Assembly: GCA_020049855.1 (NCBI GenBank)
Contig: JAGVLJ010000018.1
Location: 1-58,364, forward strand
Direction of reading: 5' to 3'
From: Bacteroidia bacterium
GTDB taxonomy: Bacteria; Bacteroidota; Bacteroidia; UKL13-3
Length of the DNA: 58,364 nt
How positions within the stretch are numbered: the first letter of the stretch is position 1; the number at the start of each line of letters is the position of its first letter. Made by a program: the position numbers and the translations under genes. The notes beneath the pieces were generated by a model, which worked only from the letters and a program-made list of their open reading frames with translations, had not been told where the DNA came from and searched no databases. Positions 50,093 through 58,364 of the stretch are shown here, one piece after another.

Positions 50093-53000
50093 ATGCTCAA
50101 TAAAATAATTGCGTTCTCTATAAAGAACAAACTCATCATAGGGCTTTTTCTTTTTGCCCTCATTGGTTATGGCAGTTACCAAATCACTAAACTGCCTATT
50201 GATGCCGTGCCCGACATCACAAACAATCAGGTGCAGGTAATCACAGTTACACCTTCGTTGGGTGCTCCCGATGTGGAACGCCTCATTACTTTTCCCATTG
50301 AACAAGCCAACAGTAATATACCCGGACTGAAAGAAATCCGAAGCTTCTCACGGTTCGGACTTTCACTTATCACCATTGTTTTTGATGATGATGTAGATAT
50401 TTACTGGGCAAGGCAGCAAGTAACTGAACGGCTAAAGTTAGCACAGGACCAAATTCCTAATGGTGTTGGTTCGCCTGAGTTAGCTCCCGTTACAACAGGC
50501 TTGGGAGAAATTTATCAATATGTGATCCGTGCCAAACAAGGTTACGAAACCAAATACGATGCAACCGAATTACGAACTATTCAAGACTGGATTGTTCGCA
50601 GACAATTGTTAGGAGTGAAAGGTGTTGCCGATGTAAGCAGTTTTGGCGGCAAGTTAAAACAATACGAAATTGCCGTTAATGCAAACAAGTTAAAATCTTA
50701 TGGCATTACCATAAGCGATGTATTCACCGCTTTGGAAAAGAACAACGAAAACACAGGCGGTGCATACATTGAAAAAAAATCAACAGTCCTTTATATCCGA
50801 AGTGAGGGTTTAATTGGAAACACAGACGATATAAAAAACATTGTTGTCAGAAACACCGCCAACGGCACACCGCTTTTGATAAATGATGTTGCTGATGTCC
50901 GCATTGGTGCAGCCATTCGTTACGGTGCTATGACCTACAATGATGAAGGTGAAGCAGCAGGCGGTGTGGTGCTGATGCTTAAAGGTGCAAACAGCAATCT
51001 CACAATTAAAAATGTAAAAGAACGCATTGAACAAATTGCAAAAACATTACCCGAAGGAGTAGAAATAGAACCTTTCATTGATAGAACAAAAATGGTGAAC
51101 AACGCTATCACCACAGTTTCAAAAAACTTAATGGAAGGTGCATTAATTGTAATTTTGGTTTTGGTTTTATTCTTAGGAAATTTCAGGGCAGGAATTTTAG
51201 TTGCCTCTGTAATTCCGTTGGCAATGTTGTTTGCAGTAATCATGATGAACCTTTTCGGAGTTAGCGGAAACCTCATGAGTTTAGGGGCTTTGGATTTCGG
51301 GTTGATTGTGGACGGGGCAGTAATTATTGTAGAAGCCGTGATGCACGGCTTAACACATAGTAGAAAATTAGGAGTTCATCACAGGGTTACGCAAAACGAA
51401 ATGGACACCGAAGTAAATCATTCGGCAAGCCGAATGATGAACAGTGCAGTATTCGGGCAAATCATTATTCTGATTGTTTACTTACCCATCTTTACACTTG
51501 AAGGAATTGAAGGAAAAATGTTTAAGCCAATGGCTCAAACCGTTGCTTTCGCTTTGTTGGGTGCATTCATTCTTTCCATCACTTACATACCTATGATGAG
51601 TGCTTTTTTCCTGAGCAAAAAGATTTCTCACAAAAAAAATATCAGTGATAGAATGATGGACTTTTTTATAAATGTCCATCAGAAATATCTAGGTAGGGTT
51701 TTGAATTTCCCAAAAACGATTGTAGGAATTTCAGTTGGCTTGTTACTGATTGCTTCTTTCGTATTCTCAAAAATGGGAGGCGAATTTATCCCTGCATTGG
51801 AAGAAGGCGACTTTGCAGTAGAAACAAGAGTGCTTACAGGAAGCAACATCAACACAAGTGTTGATGCCTGTTTGAGAGCAGCACATATCTTAAAAAAAGA
51901 ATTTCCCGAAGTAATTAGAGTGGTGGGCAAAGTTGGTAGCGGAGAAATCCCCACCGACCCAATGCCAATGGAAGCAACCGATTTGATGGTAATATTAAAA
52001 GACAAAAAGGAATGGACATCAGCAGAAACATTTGATGAATTAAAAAACAAAATGGCAGAAGCATTGGAAGATGTTCCCGGAGTTACTTATGGCTTTCAAT
52101 ATCCCGTGCAAATGCGTTTCAATGAATTGATGGCAGGTTCAAAGCAAGATATAGTTTGTAAAATTTACGGTGAAAACTTAGACACACTTGCAAAGTATTC
52201 TCAACTATTGGGTGATGTAACAGGTCACATTGAAGGAGCAAAAGATATTTATGTAGAACGCATCACAGGTTTGCCGCAGGTAATTATTCAATACAAACGC
52301 AACATCATTGCTCAATATGGTTTAAACATTGACGACATAAATAAAGTAGTGAACACCGCCTTTGCAGGACAAAGCAGCGGAAAAGTTTATGAAGATGAAA
52401 AGCGTTTTGATTTGGTGGTTCGCCTTGCAGGTGAAAACCGCAAAGAGTTGGAGGATGTGCAGAACCTTTTAATCCCAACTTCGCAGGGAACACAAATTCC
52501 TTTGTATCAGGTTGCCGATGTTGCCATTCAGGAAAGTATAAATCAAATTCAGCGTGATGATGCAAAACGAAGAATTATTGTTGGATTTAATGTTCGGGGC
52601 AGAGATGTTCAAAGCATTGTAAAAGAATTACAGGATAAAGTAGATAAGCAACTAAAACTGCCAACAGGCTACTATATTAAATACGGTGGAACTTTTGAAA
52701 ATTTAGTGGCTGCAAAAAACCGGTTGTCCATTGCAGTTCCCGTTTCATTGCTTCTGATTTTTCTTCTACTCTACTTTGCTTTCGGTTCAGTAAAACAAGG
52801 GTTGCTAATTTATTCAGCAATTCCACTTTCTGCCATTGGCGGAATTTTATTTTTAGCCCTGAGAGGAATGCCCTTCAGCATCAGTGCCGGTGTGGGTTTC
52901 ATTGCTTTGTTTGGTGTAGCAGTGCTGAATGGAATTGTTTTGATTGCTGAATTTAACCGAATAAAAGCAGAAGGGGAAACCGACACCCAGCAAATTGTAC

Positions 53001-54445
53001 TGAAGGGAACAAAGCTTCGTTTGCGGCCCGTGTTAATGACTGCCTTTGTTGCTTCGCTCGGCTTTTTACCAATGGCTATTAGCAACGGTTCGGGTGCAGA
53101 AGTGCAACGGCCTTTGGCAACCGTTGTAATTGGGGGTCTCTTATTGGCTACATTCCTAACACTTTTTGTTCTACCTGTTCTCTACATTATTTTTGAAAAA
53201 GGTTTTTCCTTAAAACTGAAAAGGAAAATCACCATCACAACAACCATTCTTTTACTGTTCGCGAATTGTCAACTTTCTTTTGCACAAACACCAATCACTT
53301 TGCAAACTGCAATAGATACCGCTTTAAAAAATAACCTGACTGTAAAGAATGAAAAACTAAATGCAGCATATCAAAAAATGCTGAAAGCTGCAGCCGTTGA
53401 TATTCCGCAAACAAACTTAACAAGCGAATACGGGCAATTCAATTCATTTTATAAAGATACCAAGTTTGGAATTTCGCAAGGTATTAGCTTTCCTGCAGTT
53501 TATGCAAAACAAAAATTGCTACAGGACGAATACTATAAAAGCAGTTTATTAAATGTTGCATTAAAAGAGGCTGAACTAAAAAAGCAGGTAAGCGAAATTT
53601 TTTACTTACTGATTTATTTGCAGCAAAAGCAAAAAATTCTGTTGCAAAACGATAGTGTATATGCCTCATTTCTTGAAAAAGCAAACTTGCGTTTCTCCAA
53701 AGGTGAAAGTAATGTGTTGGAAAAGACCACTGCCGAAACACAGCGGGGACAAATTGCAATTCAACTTACCCAGTTAAAGAGCAGTATTGAAATTTTCCAG
53801 CTTCAGTTTCAATTGTTGTTAAACACTACCACCATTTTCATTCCTTCAAGTGAAAACCTGAAATTGATTTTTGCAGCTTCACTTGACTCCTCTTTAGTGA
53901 GCAACCATCCTAAAATAAATATTTTGCAGCAGCAAAAAAATATTTCCTTGGCGAATAGACAATTAGAAAAATTCAAACTGTTACCCAACTTAAATTTAGG
54001 TTACAGTAATCAAAGTATTCAGGGAACCGGTAACGATAATAAGTTTTATTTGCCTGCTAGTCGTTTTCAGTCCATTCAGTTGGGTGTGGGCGTGCCGTTA
54101 TTTTTTGGTTCTCAAAAAGCAAAAATTAATTCGAGCAAAATACTTCAGTTCATTTCAGAAAATAATTATCAGTTAGGGTTACAAATCCTAAAAACCGAAT
54201 ATCACGCTGCATTTAAACAATATCAAACGCAATTGCAAACGGTAAAATATTTTGAGGACACCGCCTTACAAAATGCAAGCATCATTACCAAAACTGCCAA
54301 TAATCAGTTTGCAAATGGCGACATAAATTATCTGGAATGGGCTATGCTTATCAACAACGCAATTTCTATTCAAAACAATTACACCGATGCGGTAAAAGAC
54401 CTTAATCAAACTATTATTCAACTCAATTTCTTAACTTCTAAATAA
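50093..54445 (+). CDS. CusA/CzcA heavy-metal RND pump fused to a TolC-type outer-membrane component
   Basis: The 1450-residue fusion has an RND part (1 to about 1035) with N-terminal IIAFSIKNKLIIGLFLFALI, two large periplasmic loops, and the heavy-metal signature LDFGLIVDGAVIIVEAV (D401, D407, E414). This signature is of the Zn/Co/Cd/Ni subgroup (DFGxxxDGAxxxVE), not the Cu/Ag subgroup. After the last RND TM comes KRKITITTTILLLFANCQLS and FAQ (about 1043-1065), which looks like an embedded signal sequence. Then a TolC/CzcC outer-membrane efflux domain (ITLQTAIDTALKNNLTVKNE; AELKKQVSEIFYLLIYLQQK). Such RND-OMF fusions are known in Bacteroidota. The second part may be cleaved after FAQ. Its adaptor follows 9 nt downstream. 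Confidence 0.92.
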   Translation: MLNKIIAFSIKNKLIIGLFLFALIGYGSYQITKLPIDAVPDITNNQVQVITVTPSLGAPDVERLITFPIEQANSNIPGLKEIRSFSRFGLSLITIVFDDDVDIYWARQQVTERLKLAQDQIPNGVGSPELAPVTTGLGEIYQYVIRAKQGYETKYDATELRTIQDWIVRRQLLGVKGVADVSSFGGKLKQYEIAVNANKLKSYGITISDVFTALEKNNENTGGAYIEKKSTVLYIRSEGLIGNTDDIKNIVVRNTANGTPLLINDVADVRIGAAIRYGAMTYNDEGEAAGGVVLMLKGANSNLTIKNVKERIEQIAKTLPEGVEIEPFIDRTKMVNNAITTVSKNLMEGALIVILVLVLFLGNFRAGILVASVIPLAMLFAVIMMNLFGVSGNLMSLGALDFGLIVDGAVIIVEAVMHGLTHSRKLGVHHRVTQNEMDTEVNHSASRMMNSAVFGQIIILIVYLPIFTLEGIEGKMFKPMAQTVAFALLGAFILSITYIPMMSAFFLSKKISHKKNISDRMMDFFINVHQKYLGRVLNFPKTIVGISVGLLLIASFVFSKMGGEFIPALEEGDFAVETRVLTGSNINTSVDACLRAAHILKKEFPEVIRVVGKVGSGEIPTDPMPMEATDLMVILKDKKEWTSAETFDELKNKMAEALEDVPGVTYGFQYPVQMRFNELMAGSKQDIVCKIYGENLDTLAKYSQLLGDVTGHIEGAKDIYVERITGLPQVIIQYKRNIIAQYGLNIDDINKVVNTAFAGQSSGKVYEDEKRFDLVVRLAGENRKELEDVQNLLIPTSQGTQIPLYQVADVAIQESINQIQRDDAKRRIIVGFNVRGRDVQSIVKELQDKVDKQLKLPTGYYIKYGGTFENLVAAKNRLSIAVPVSLLLIFLLLYFAFGSVKQGLLIYSAIPLSAIGGILFLALRGMPFSISAGVGFIALFGVAVLNGIVLIAEFNRIKAEGETDTQQIVLKGTKLRLRPVLMTAFVASLGFLPMAISNGSGAEVQRPLATVVIGGLLLATFLTLFVLPVLYIIFEKGFSLKLKRKITITTTILLLFANCQLSFAQTPITLQTAIDTALKNNLTVKNEKLNAAYQKMLKAAAVDIPQTNLTSEYGQFNSFYKDTKFGISQGISFPAVYAKQKLLQDEYYKSSLLNVALKEAELKKQVSEIFYLLIYLQQKQKILLQNDSVYASFLEKANLRFSKGESNVLEKTTAETQRGQIAIQLTQLKSSIEIFQLQFQLLLNTTTIFIPSSENLKLIFAASLDSSLVSNHPKINILQQQKNISLANRQLEKFKLLPNLNLGYSNQSIQGTGNDNKFYLPASRFQSIQLGVGVPLFFGSQKAKINSSKILQFISENNYQLGLQILKTEYHAAFKQYQTQLQTVKYFEDTALQNASIITKTANNQFANGDINYLEWAMLINNAISIQNNYTDAVKDLNQTIIQLNFLTSK

Positions 54446-54454
54446 ATTTCAATC

Positions 54455-55594
54455 ATGACAAAATACGTCATTATAGCAATAGCATTTTCAATTCTTTCGT
54501 CTTGTGGGGGCAAAAATACAGTAGATGGAAGCACCGAAGAAGCAGCAAGCGAAATCACAGTTAAACTCACCGATGCACAATTAAAAAACTCCGAAATACA
54601 AACAGGAAAAATTGAGCAACGCAATATTTCTTCACTTTTAAAAGTGAATGGAAAAATTGAAGTGCCTCCGCAAAATATGGTTTCCGTTAGTGTGCCAATG
54701 GGTGGATACTTAAAGTCAACCAAATTACTTGCCGGTATGCACATCAGCAAAGGCGAAGTGATTGCCCTAATGGAAGACCAACAATATATTCAGTTGCAAC
54801 AAGATTATTTAACTGCGAAAGCAAGGTTCACTTCTATTGAAGCTGAATATTTTCGGCAAATGGAATTGAACCAAAGCAAAGCCAGCAGCGACAAAGTTTT
54901 TCAAAATGCACAAACGGAATACGTCTCGCAAAAAGTGTTGATTAAATCTTTAGAGGAAAAATTAAAACTCATCAGCATTAACCCAGAAAAATTAACTGAA
55001 AACTCCATTTCAAAAAGCCTAAACGTCTATTCACCTATTGATGGTTTTGTTTCACAGGTAAAACAGAATATTGGAAAATATGTAATGCCAACTGATGTAC
55101 TGTTTGAACTGGTAAATCCGGCCGACATTCATTTAACGCTCACCATTTTTGAAAAAGATTTGTATAAAATCTCCATCGGACAAAAAATATTTGCTTACAA
55201 CAATACGAACCCCGACAAAAAATACATCTGCGAAATTATTTTGATTGGCAAAGATGTTACACCCGAAAGAACCATTCAAGTGCAATGCCATTTTGAGCAA
55301 TACGACAAAGCCCTCATTCCCGGAATGTATATGAATGCTGAAGTGGAAGTAGCCACCAACAACGCTTTTGTAATCCCAAACGATGGCTTGGTTCGCTTTG
55401 AAAACAAGCAATATGTTTTTATCGAAACCGGAAACAAAAAATATGAAATGCAGGAAGTACTTACACAAAATACCGAAAACGGGTTTACACAAATCACTTT
55501 CCCCGATAGCACCGATATGAGCAATAAAACTTTTGTTATCAAAGGTGCATACACCCTTTTAATGAAAATGAAAAACGCGGAGGAAGAAGAATAA
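54455..55594 (+). CDS. Periplasmic adaptor (CusB/CzcB-type membrane-fusion protein)
   Basis: The 379-residue lipoprotein (signal TKYVIIAIAFSILSSCGG, Cys near residue 17) contains barrel-sandwich, helical hairpin and beta-barrel parts: NGKIEVPPQNMVSVSVPMGG, LQQDYLTAKARFTSIEAEYF, YSPIDGFVSQVKQNIGKYV and a C-terminal FVIPNDGLVRFENKQYVFIE. It links the RND pump to the outer-membrane component. No CusB-specific Met triad is evident, consistent with divalent rather than Cu(I) substrates. Between the pump and the ATPase in one operon. Confidence 0.9.
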   Translation: MTKYVIIAIAFSILSSCGGKNTVDGSTEEAASEITVKLTDAQLKNSEIQTGKIEQRNISSLLKVNGKIEVPPQNMVSVSVPMGGYLKSTKLLAGMHISKGEVIALMEDQQYIQLQQDYLTAKARFTSIEAEYFRQMELNQSKASSDKVFQNAQTEYVSQKVLIKSLEEKLKLISINPEKLTENSISKSLNVYSPIDGFVSQVKQNIGKYVMPTDVLFELVNPADIHLTLTIFEKDLYKISIGQKIFAYNNTNPDKKYICEIILIGKDVTPERTIQVQCHFEQYDKALIPGMYMNAEVEVATNNAFVIPNDGLVRFENKQYVFIETGNKKYEMQEVLTQNTENGFTQITFPDSTDMSNKTFVIKGAYTLLMKMKNAEEEE

Positions 55595-55623
55595 ATTAAT
55601 TCACCCAAAAAAGTATTTCAAAA

Positions 55624-57528
55624 ATGAAACTACCAATCAACGACAAAAAATTTCTCTTTCTTCTTTTCGCAATCACAATAGTTGTTGCCTTAGAAGTTTT
55701 ATCCATTATCGGCATTCATATACCAATGCCTTATGCACCTTTCGTTTTCGCCACATTCATTCTGGGAATTGGCTACAATGTTTTATGGAACGGGGTAAAA
55801 GCAATCTTCAAACTCAAATTCAGCAACATCAATTTACTTATGCTCATTGCAGTTATCGGAGCATTTTATTTAAAAGAATTTCCCGAAGCAGCAGTTTTGG
55901 TTGTGCTATTTGTTTTGGGAGAACGATTGGAAGAAATCGGAATTGCCAACAGCAAATCTGCTTTAGATGAATTAGTAAGCAAAGCACCGAAAACAGCTTT
56001 TGTAAAATCAGAAAATGCAAATGTGGCTATTGATAAAATTGCAGTCGGGACAATTATACAAGTGAAAGCAGGTGAAATGATACCCCTTGATGGAAAAATT
56101 ATTTCAGGAGAAACCACTGTTGACGAAGCAGCCATTACCGGTGAACCCATCCCAAAAGACAAATATATTGGTGATACTTTATTTGCAGGAACCCTAAACA
56201 AAAATGGTTTTATTGAAGTGAAGACAACCAAACTTTCTGTTGACACTACTTTTTCAAAAATTGTTCGACTCACTTTTGAAGCACAAGCAAACAAAAGCGA
56301 AACGCAAAAATTCATTCAGCAATTTGCCAGATATTACACTCCCGCCATGCTTGCACTTTCCGTTCTTCTGTTTGTTGTTCCTGTTTTCATTTTTCATTTA
56401 GATTTTAACCATTGGTTACAGCAAGCCATTACATTGCTTGTTATCGCTTGTCCATGTGCATTAGTTATATCAACACCGGTAGCCATTTATGCAGCTATCG
56501 GAAACGCATCTTCAAAAGGGGCATTGGTAAAAGGCGGAAAATATCTGGAAGCATTGGCAACTATCAAAGCGATTGCATTAGACAAAACACGAACAATAAC
56601 TTTTGGCAATCCTATTGTCTCAGATATTTTTCCTTTGAACGGCACAAGCCGTGAAGAACTTTTGGCTTGCACAGCAGGAGCAGAAATATTTTCCGAACAT
56701 CCATTGGCACAAGCCATCGTTGATGCAAGCAACAAAGAAGGATTTGAACCGCACAAAACCGAAGCATTCAAAAGCATCATGGGCAAAGGTGCAACAGCAA
56801 AATGTTTGGTATGTGAGGACGAAACAATTTATGTAGGCAAATTGGAATTTATAAAAGAGCATCAGCACACCGATAACGAAACCGAAAAAATTGTAGAGCA
56901 ACTTTCAGCACAAGGAAAAACAAGCGTAGTAGTAAGTTTTGGTGATGGAGTGGCGGGAGTAATTGGTTTGATGGATCAAATAAAACCCGACAGTGCGGCA
57001 GCATTAAAAGAAATTGAAACTATGGGCATTGAACCTGTAATGCTCACAGGCGACAGTGAAAAAGCAGCAAACTACATAGCACAACAAGTAGGCATAAAAA
57101 AAATATTTGGAAATATGTTACCCGAAAACAAATCCGAAAAAATCAAAGAACTACTGCAACAGTATGGTAAAGTGGCAATGGTAGGCGATGGAATAAACGA
57201 TGCACCTGCATTAGCACAAAGCACCGTAGGCATAGCAATGGGAGCAGCAGGAAGCGACACTGCAATAGAAACCGCAAACATTGCATTGATGAACGACAAA
57301 CTTTCACTCATTCCGTTTTTAATTCGGCTCTCACAAAAAACATTACGCAGAATAAAATTCAACACCATTGGAGCAATAGGAGTAAAACTAATTTTTATCA
57401 CATTGGCTTTCGTTGGTTACAGCAATTTAGTTTTCGCCATAGCCGCAGATGTTGGAGTAACGCTTGTAGTCATCCTCACAAGTTTGCAATTGATGAAATT
57501 TGAAAATCACACTCCTGAAAATGTTTGA
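55624..57528 (+). CDS. P1B-type heavy-metal-transporting ATPase (Zn/Cd/Pb type) with unusual DKTRT site
   Basis: The 634-residue ATPase has no N-terminal heavy-metal-associated domain. It contains the actuator VDEAAITGEPIPKD, the intramembrane CPC (C276, P277, C278) in LLVIACPCALVIS, the HP locus SEHPLAQAIV, and the GDGINDAPALAQSTVGIAMG hinge. A C-terminal DVGVTLVVI in the last TM fits the Zn/Cd/Pb (P1B-2) group. The phosphorylation motif reads DKTRTITFG (D320) instead of the almost universal DKTGT. A CxxC pair (C394, C397) lies in the nucleotide-binding domain. The reading frame is intact. It would export metal from the cytoplasm for hand-off to the RND pump. Confidence 0.9.
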   Translation: MKLPINDKKFLFLLFAITIVVALEVLSIIGIHIPMPYAPFVFATFILGIGYNVLWNGVKAIFKLKFSNINLLMLIAVIGAFYLKEFPEAAVLVVLFVLGERLEEIGIANSKSALDELVSKAPKTAFVKSENANVAIDKIAVGTIIQVKAGEMIPLDGKIISGETTVDEAAITGEPIPKDKYIGDTLFAGTLNKNGFIEVKTTKLSVDTTFSKIVRLTFEAQANKSETQKFIQQFARYYTPAMLALSVLLFVVPVFIFHLDFNHWLQQAITLLVIACPCALVISTPVAIYAAIGNASSKGALVKGGKYLEALATIKAIALDKTRTITFGNPIVSDIFPLNGTSREELLACTAGAEIFSEHPLAQAIVDASNKEGFEPHKTEAFKSIMGKGATAKCLVCEDETIYVGKLEFIKEHQHTDNETEKIVEQLSAQGKTSVVVSFGDGVAGVIGLMDQIKPDSAAALKEIETMGIEPVMLTGDSEKAANYIAQQVGIKKIFGNMLPENKSEKIKELLQQYGKVAMVGDGINDAPALAQSTVGIAMGAAGSDTAIETANIALMNDKLSLIPFLIRLSQKTLRRIKFNTIGAIGVKLIFITLAFVGYSNLVFAIAADVGVTLVVILTSLQLMKFENHTPENV

Positions 57529-57559
57529 CCGAAACTTTTTTCATTTAGAAAAACTCATT

Positions 57560-57567
57560 TATCTTTG
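57560..57567 (+). promoter_or_regulatory. -7 promoter element of the MASSS-family pseudogene
   Basis: TATCTTTG at 57560-57567 fits TAnnTTTG and lies 48 nt before the ATG at 57616. Confidence 0.4.
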
Positions 57568-57615
57568 CGAAATATAATTTAAGCCACTTTTCAATAACTA
57601 AAAACCTTTTCACTC

Positions 57616-57772
57616 ATGGCATCATCATCAGAAACAGGACATGCAAATAAAGAGTCCAACTTTGAAGATTTAACTTACTACTGCATTGGGCTACCCAGCA
57701 ACTTATAACCTATCAAAGGTATCCATTAACCAAATACGGTTATTCAATCCGGTGCATTGCACAGAAGGGTAG
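57616..57772 (+). pseudogene. Truncated MASSS-family hypothetical gene
   Basis: ATG at 57616 starts MASSSETGHANKESNFEDL, then a stop. A one-base shift at about 57698 lets it continue as ATYNLSKVSINQIRLFN to a TAG at 57770. I recognise the MASSS-TGHA-x-x-ANFE-L start and the TYNxSK segment as the first 40 or so residues of a common hypothetical Bacteroidota protein usually several times longer. The remainder is missing. The following 160 nt hold no recognisable gene. Confidence 0.6.
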
Positions 57773-57932
57773 CTGCTCGGTACGAACCGGCTAACAAACC
57801 AGTTCTCCATGGCCAAAATTGTCTACTGGGAGTATATCTTTTGCGGGTGTCCCCCAGCGGGATTGACGCCAGCCGATAGGTGAGAGGTAATTGGAGGTTG
57901 TTTATGTTTTTTTGATTTTGTGTTAATCTTGT

Positions 57933-57959
57933 GGTAGGTTGGTTCTCATCCAATCTACC
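57933..57959 (-). terminator. Hairpin downstream of alr
   Basis: GGTAGGTTGG (57933-57942), loop TTCTCAT, CCAATCTACC (57950-57959), a 10-bp stem with one wobble pair, just past the alr stop. No U tract on the minus strand, so its terminator role is uncertain. Confidence 0.45.
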
Positions 57960-57960
57960 G

Positions 57961-58364
57961 TTACTCTTGAAAATACACCCGTTTTACCCGTTGCGAAATG
58001 CCGGTGACTAATTCATAGGGGATGGTATCGGCAGCAAGGGCGAGTTCGTTAATGTCTAATCCTTTTCCGAATATAACCACTTCATCCCCTTCACGGCAAT
58101 CAATTTGGCTTACATCCAGCATGGTCATATCCATACAAATATTACCAACTATCGGGGACTTTTTCCCCTTTACCAGCATATACCCTTTACCATTGCTCAG
58201 CCCCCTGTCCAATCCATCGGCATAGCCAATAGCAACCACGGCAATGCGGGCATCCTTTTGCACTTTTCCTTTTCGGCTGTAGCCAATGCTTTCTCCGGCT
58301 TTCACTTCGCGGATCTGTGAAATGATAGTTTTTAATGTGCCCACGGTTTCCAATTGGTTTTTTA
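57961..58364 (-). CDS. alr: Alanine racemase, C-terminal part (runs off the window)
   Basis: The last 134 or so residues are visible; the frame is open to the window edge. The C-terminal Alr domain includes AGESIGYSRKGKV with the catalytic Tyr, VVAIGYADGLDRGLSNGKG, VGNICMDMTMLDV and ELVTGISQRVKRVYF. Alr converts L-Ala to D-Ala for peptidoglycan with PLP. In Bacteroidota this domain may also be the end of a MurF-Alr fusion; the N-terminal part lies outside the window so this cannot be decided. Confidence 0.85.
   Translation of the reverse strand, partial: KNQLETVGTLKTIISQIREVKAGESIGYSRKGKVQKDARIAVVAIGYADGLDRGLSNGKGYMLVKGKKSPIVGNICMDMTMLDVSQIDCREGDEVVIFGKGLDINELALAADTIPYELVTGISQRVKRVYFQE

Noticed and set aside
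57744-57953. Open frame upstream of the alr 3' end
   Set aside because: No family resemblance, covers the alr hairpin, and lies in a region where the plus strand carries the MASSS remnant. Likely a chance frame.

Overview
The window is a chromosomal stretch from a member of the Bacteroidota. The evidence is a type IX secretion (T9SS) sorting domain on a secreted protease, a gldA-gldF-gldG gliding-type ABC cassette, many FKBP-type lipoproteins, Bacteroidota-style promoters of the form TAnnTTTG (sometimes with TTG 20 nt upstream), poor Shine-Dalgarno sequences, frequent TTG/GTG starts, and families typical of the phylum (DUF6252, DUF3109, DUF6427, DUF6660, the MASSS family, PaaABCD). Genus cannot be assigned from what is visible. 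I found no rRNA, tRNA, CRISPR array, complete insertion sequence or prophage.

Layout. 1-2000: a broken repeat-module secreted protein, a lipoprotein and a DUF3109 cysteine-cluster protein, all on the minus strand. 2.2-5.6 kb: the two-subunit 2-oxoacid:ferredoxin oxidoreductase (korA, korB), with a four-helix-bundle gene inserted between the subunits. 5.7-9.7 kb: three overlapping FKBP genes carrying about seven FKBP-like domains, then an NrnA-type DHH phosphoesterase. 9.8-14.1 kb: ndk, a multiply broken XRE-Fic gene, pnp and rpsO. 14.2-19 kb: radical SAM protein, MscS channel, glutamate-type dehydrogenase, anmK. 19-24.2 kb: a poorly resolved patch, then small housekeeping enzymes and two hypothetical exported/methyltransferase genes. 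24.3-35.3 kb: polA, a PqqB-like metallohydrolase, membrane and secreted proteins, hflX, an alpha/beta hydrolase and a large PpiD-like foldase. 35.4-40 kb: an RsmI-like methyltransferase, TetR regulator, paaABCD and an NlpC/P60 lipoprotein. 40-43.6 kb: a decaying T9SS metallopeptidase operon. 43.8-49.3 kb: XRE regulator, glycosyltransferase, gldAFG and DUF4340. 49.7-57.5 kb: a divalent-metal efflux operon (DUF6660 protein, CusA/CzcA fused to a TolC-type domain, membrane-fusion protein, P1B-type ATPase). The window ends in a broken MASSS-family gene and the 3' end of alr.

How the genes work together. KorAB supplies low-potential ferredoxin coupled to 2-oxoacid oxidation. PaaABCD would epoxidise phenylacetyl-CoA, but its reductase and downstream enzymes are not here. 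The FKBP set, the PpiD-like protein and the NlpC/P60 lipoprotein serve the periplasm and outer membrane. The metal block moves Zn/Cd/Co-type cations from cytoplasm (ATPase) and periplasm (RND-MFP-OMF) to the outside.

The most notable observations are a metallopeptidase split by one in-frame TGA next to a frameshifted barrel paralogue, an Arg in place of the invariant Gly of the P-type ATPase DKTGT motif, a natural RND-TolC fusion, a strong terminator-like hairpin inside the 5' coding end of a hydrolase, a Cys/His-rich insert in one FKBP domain, and two leaderless-looking genes. I did not find a convincing wholly new multi-gene system. The closest candidate is the translationally coupled metallopeptidase-barrel-barrel unit.
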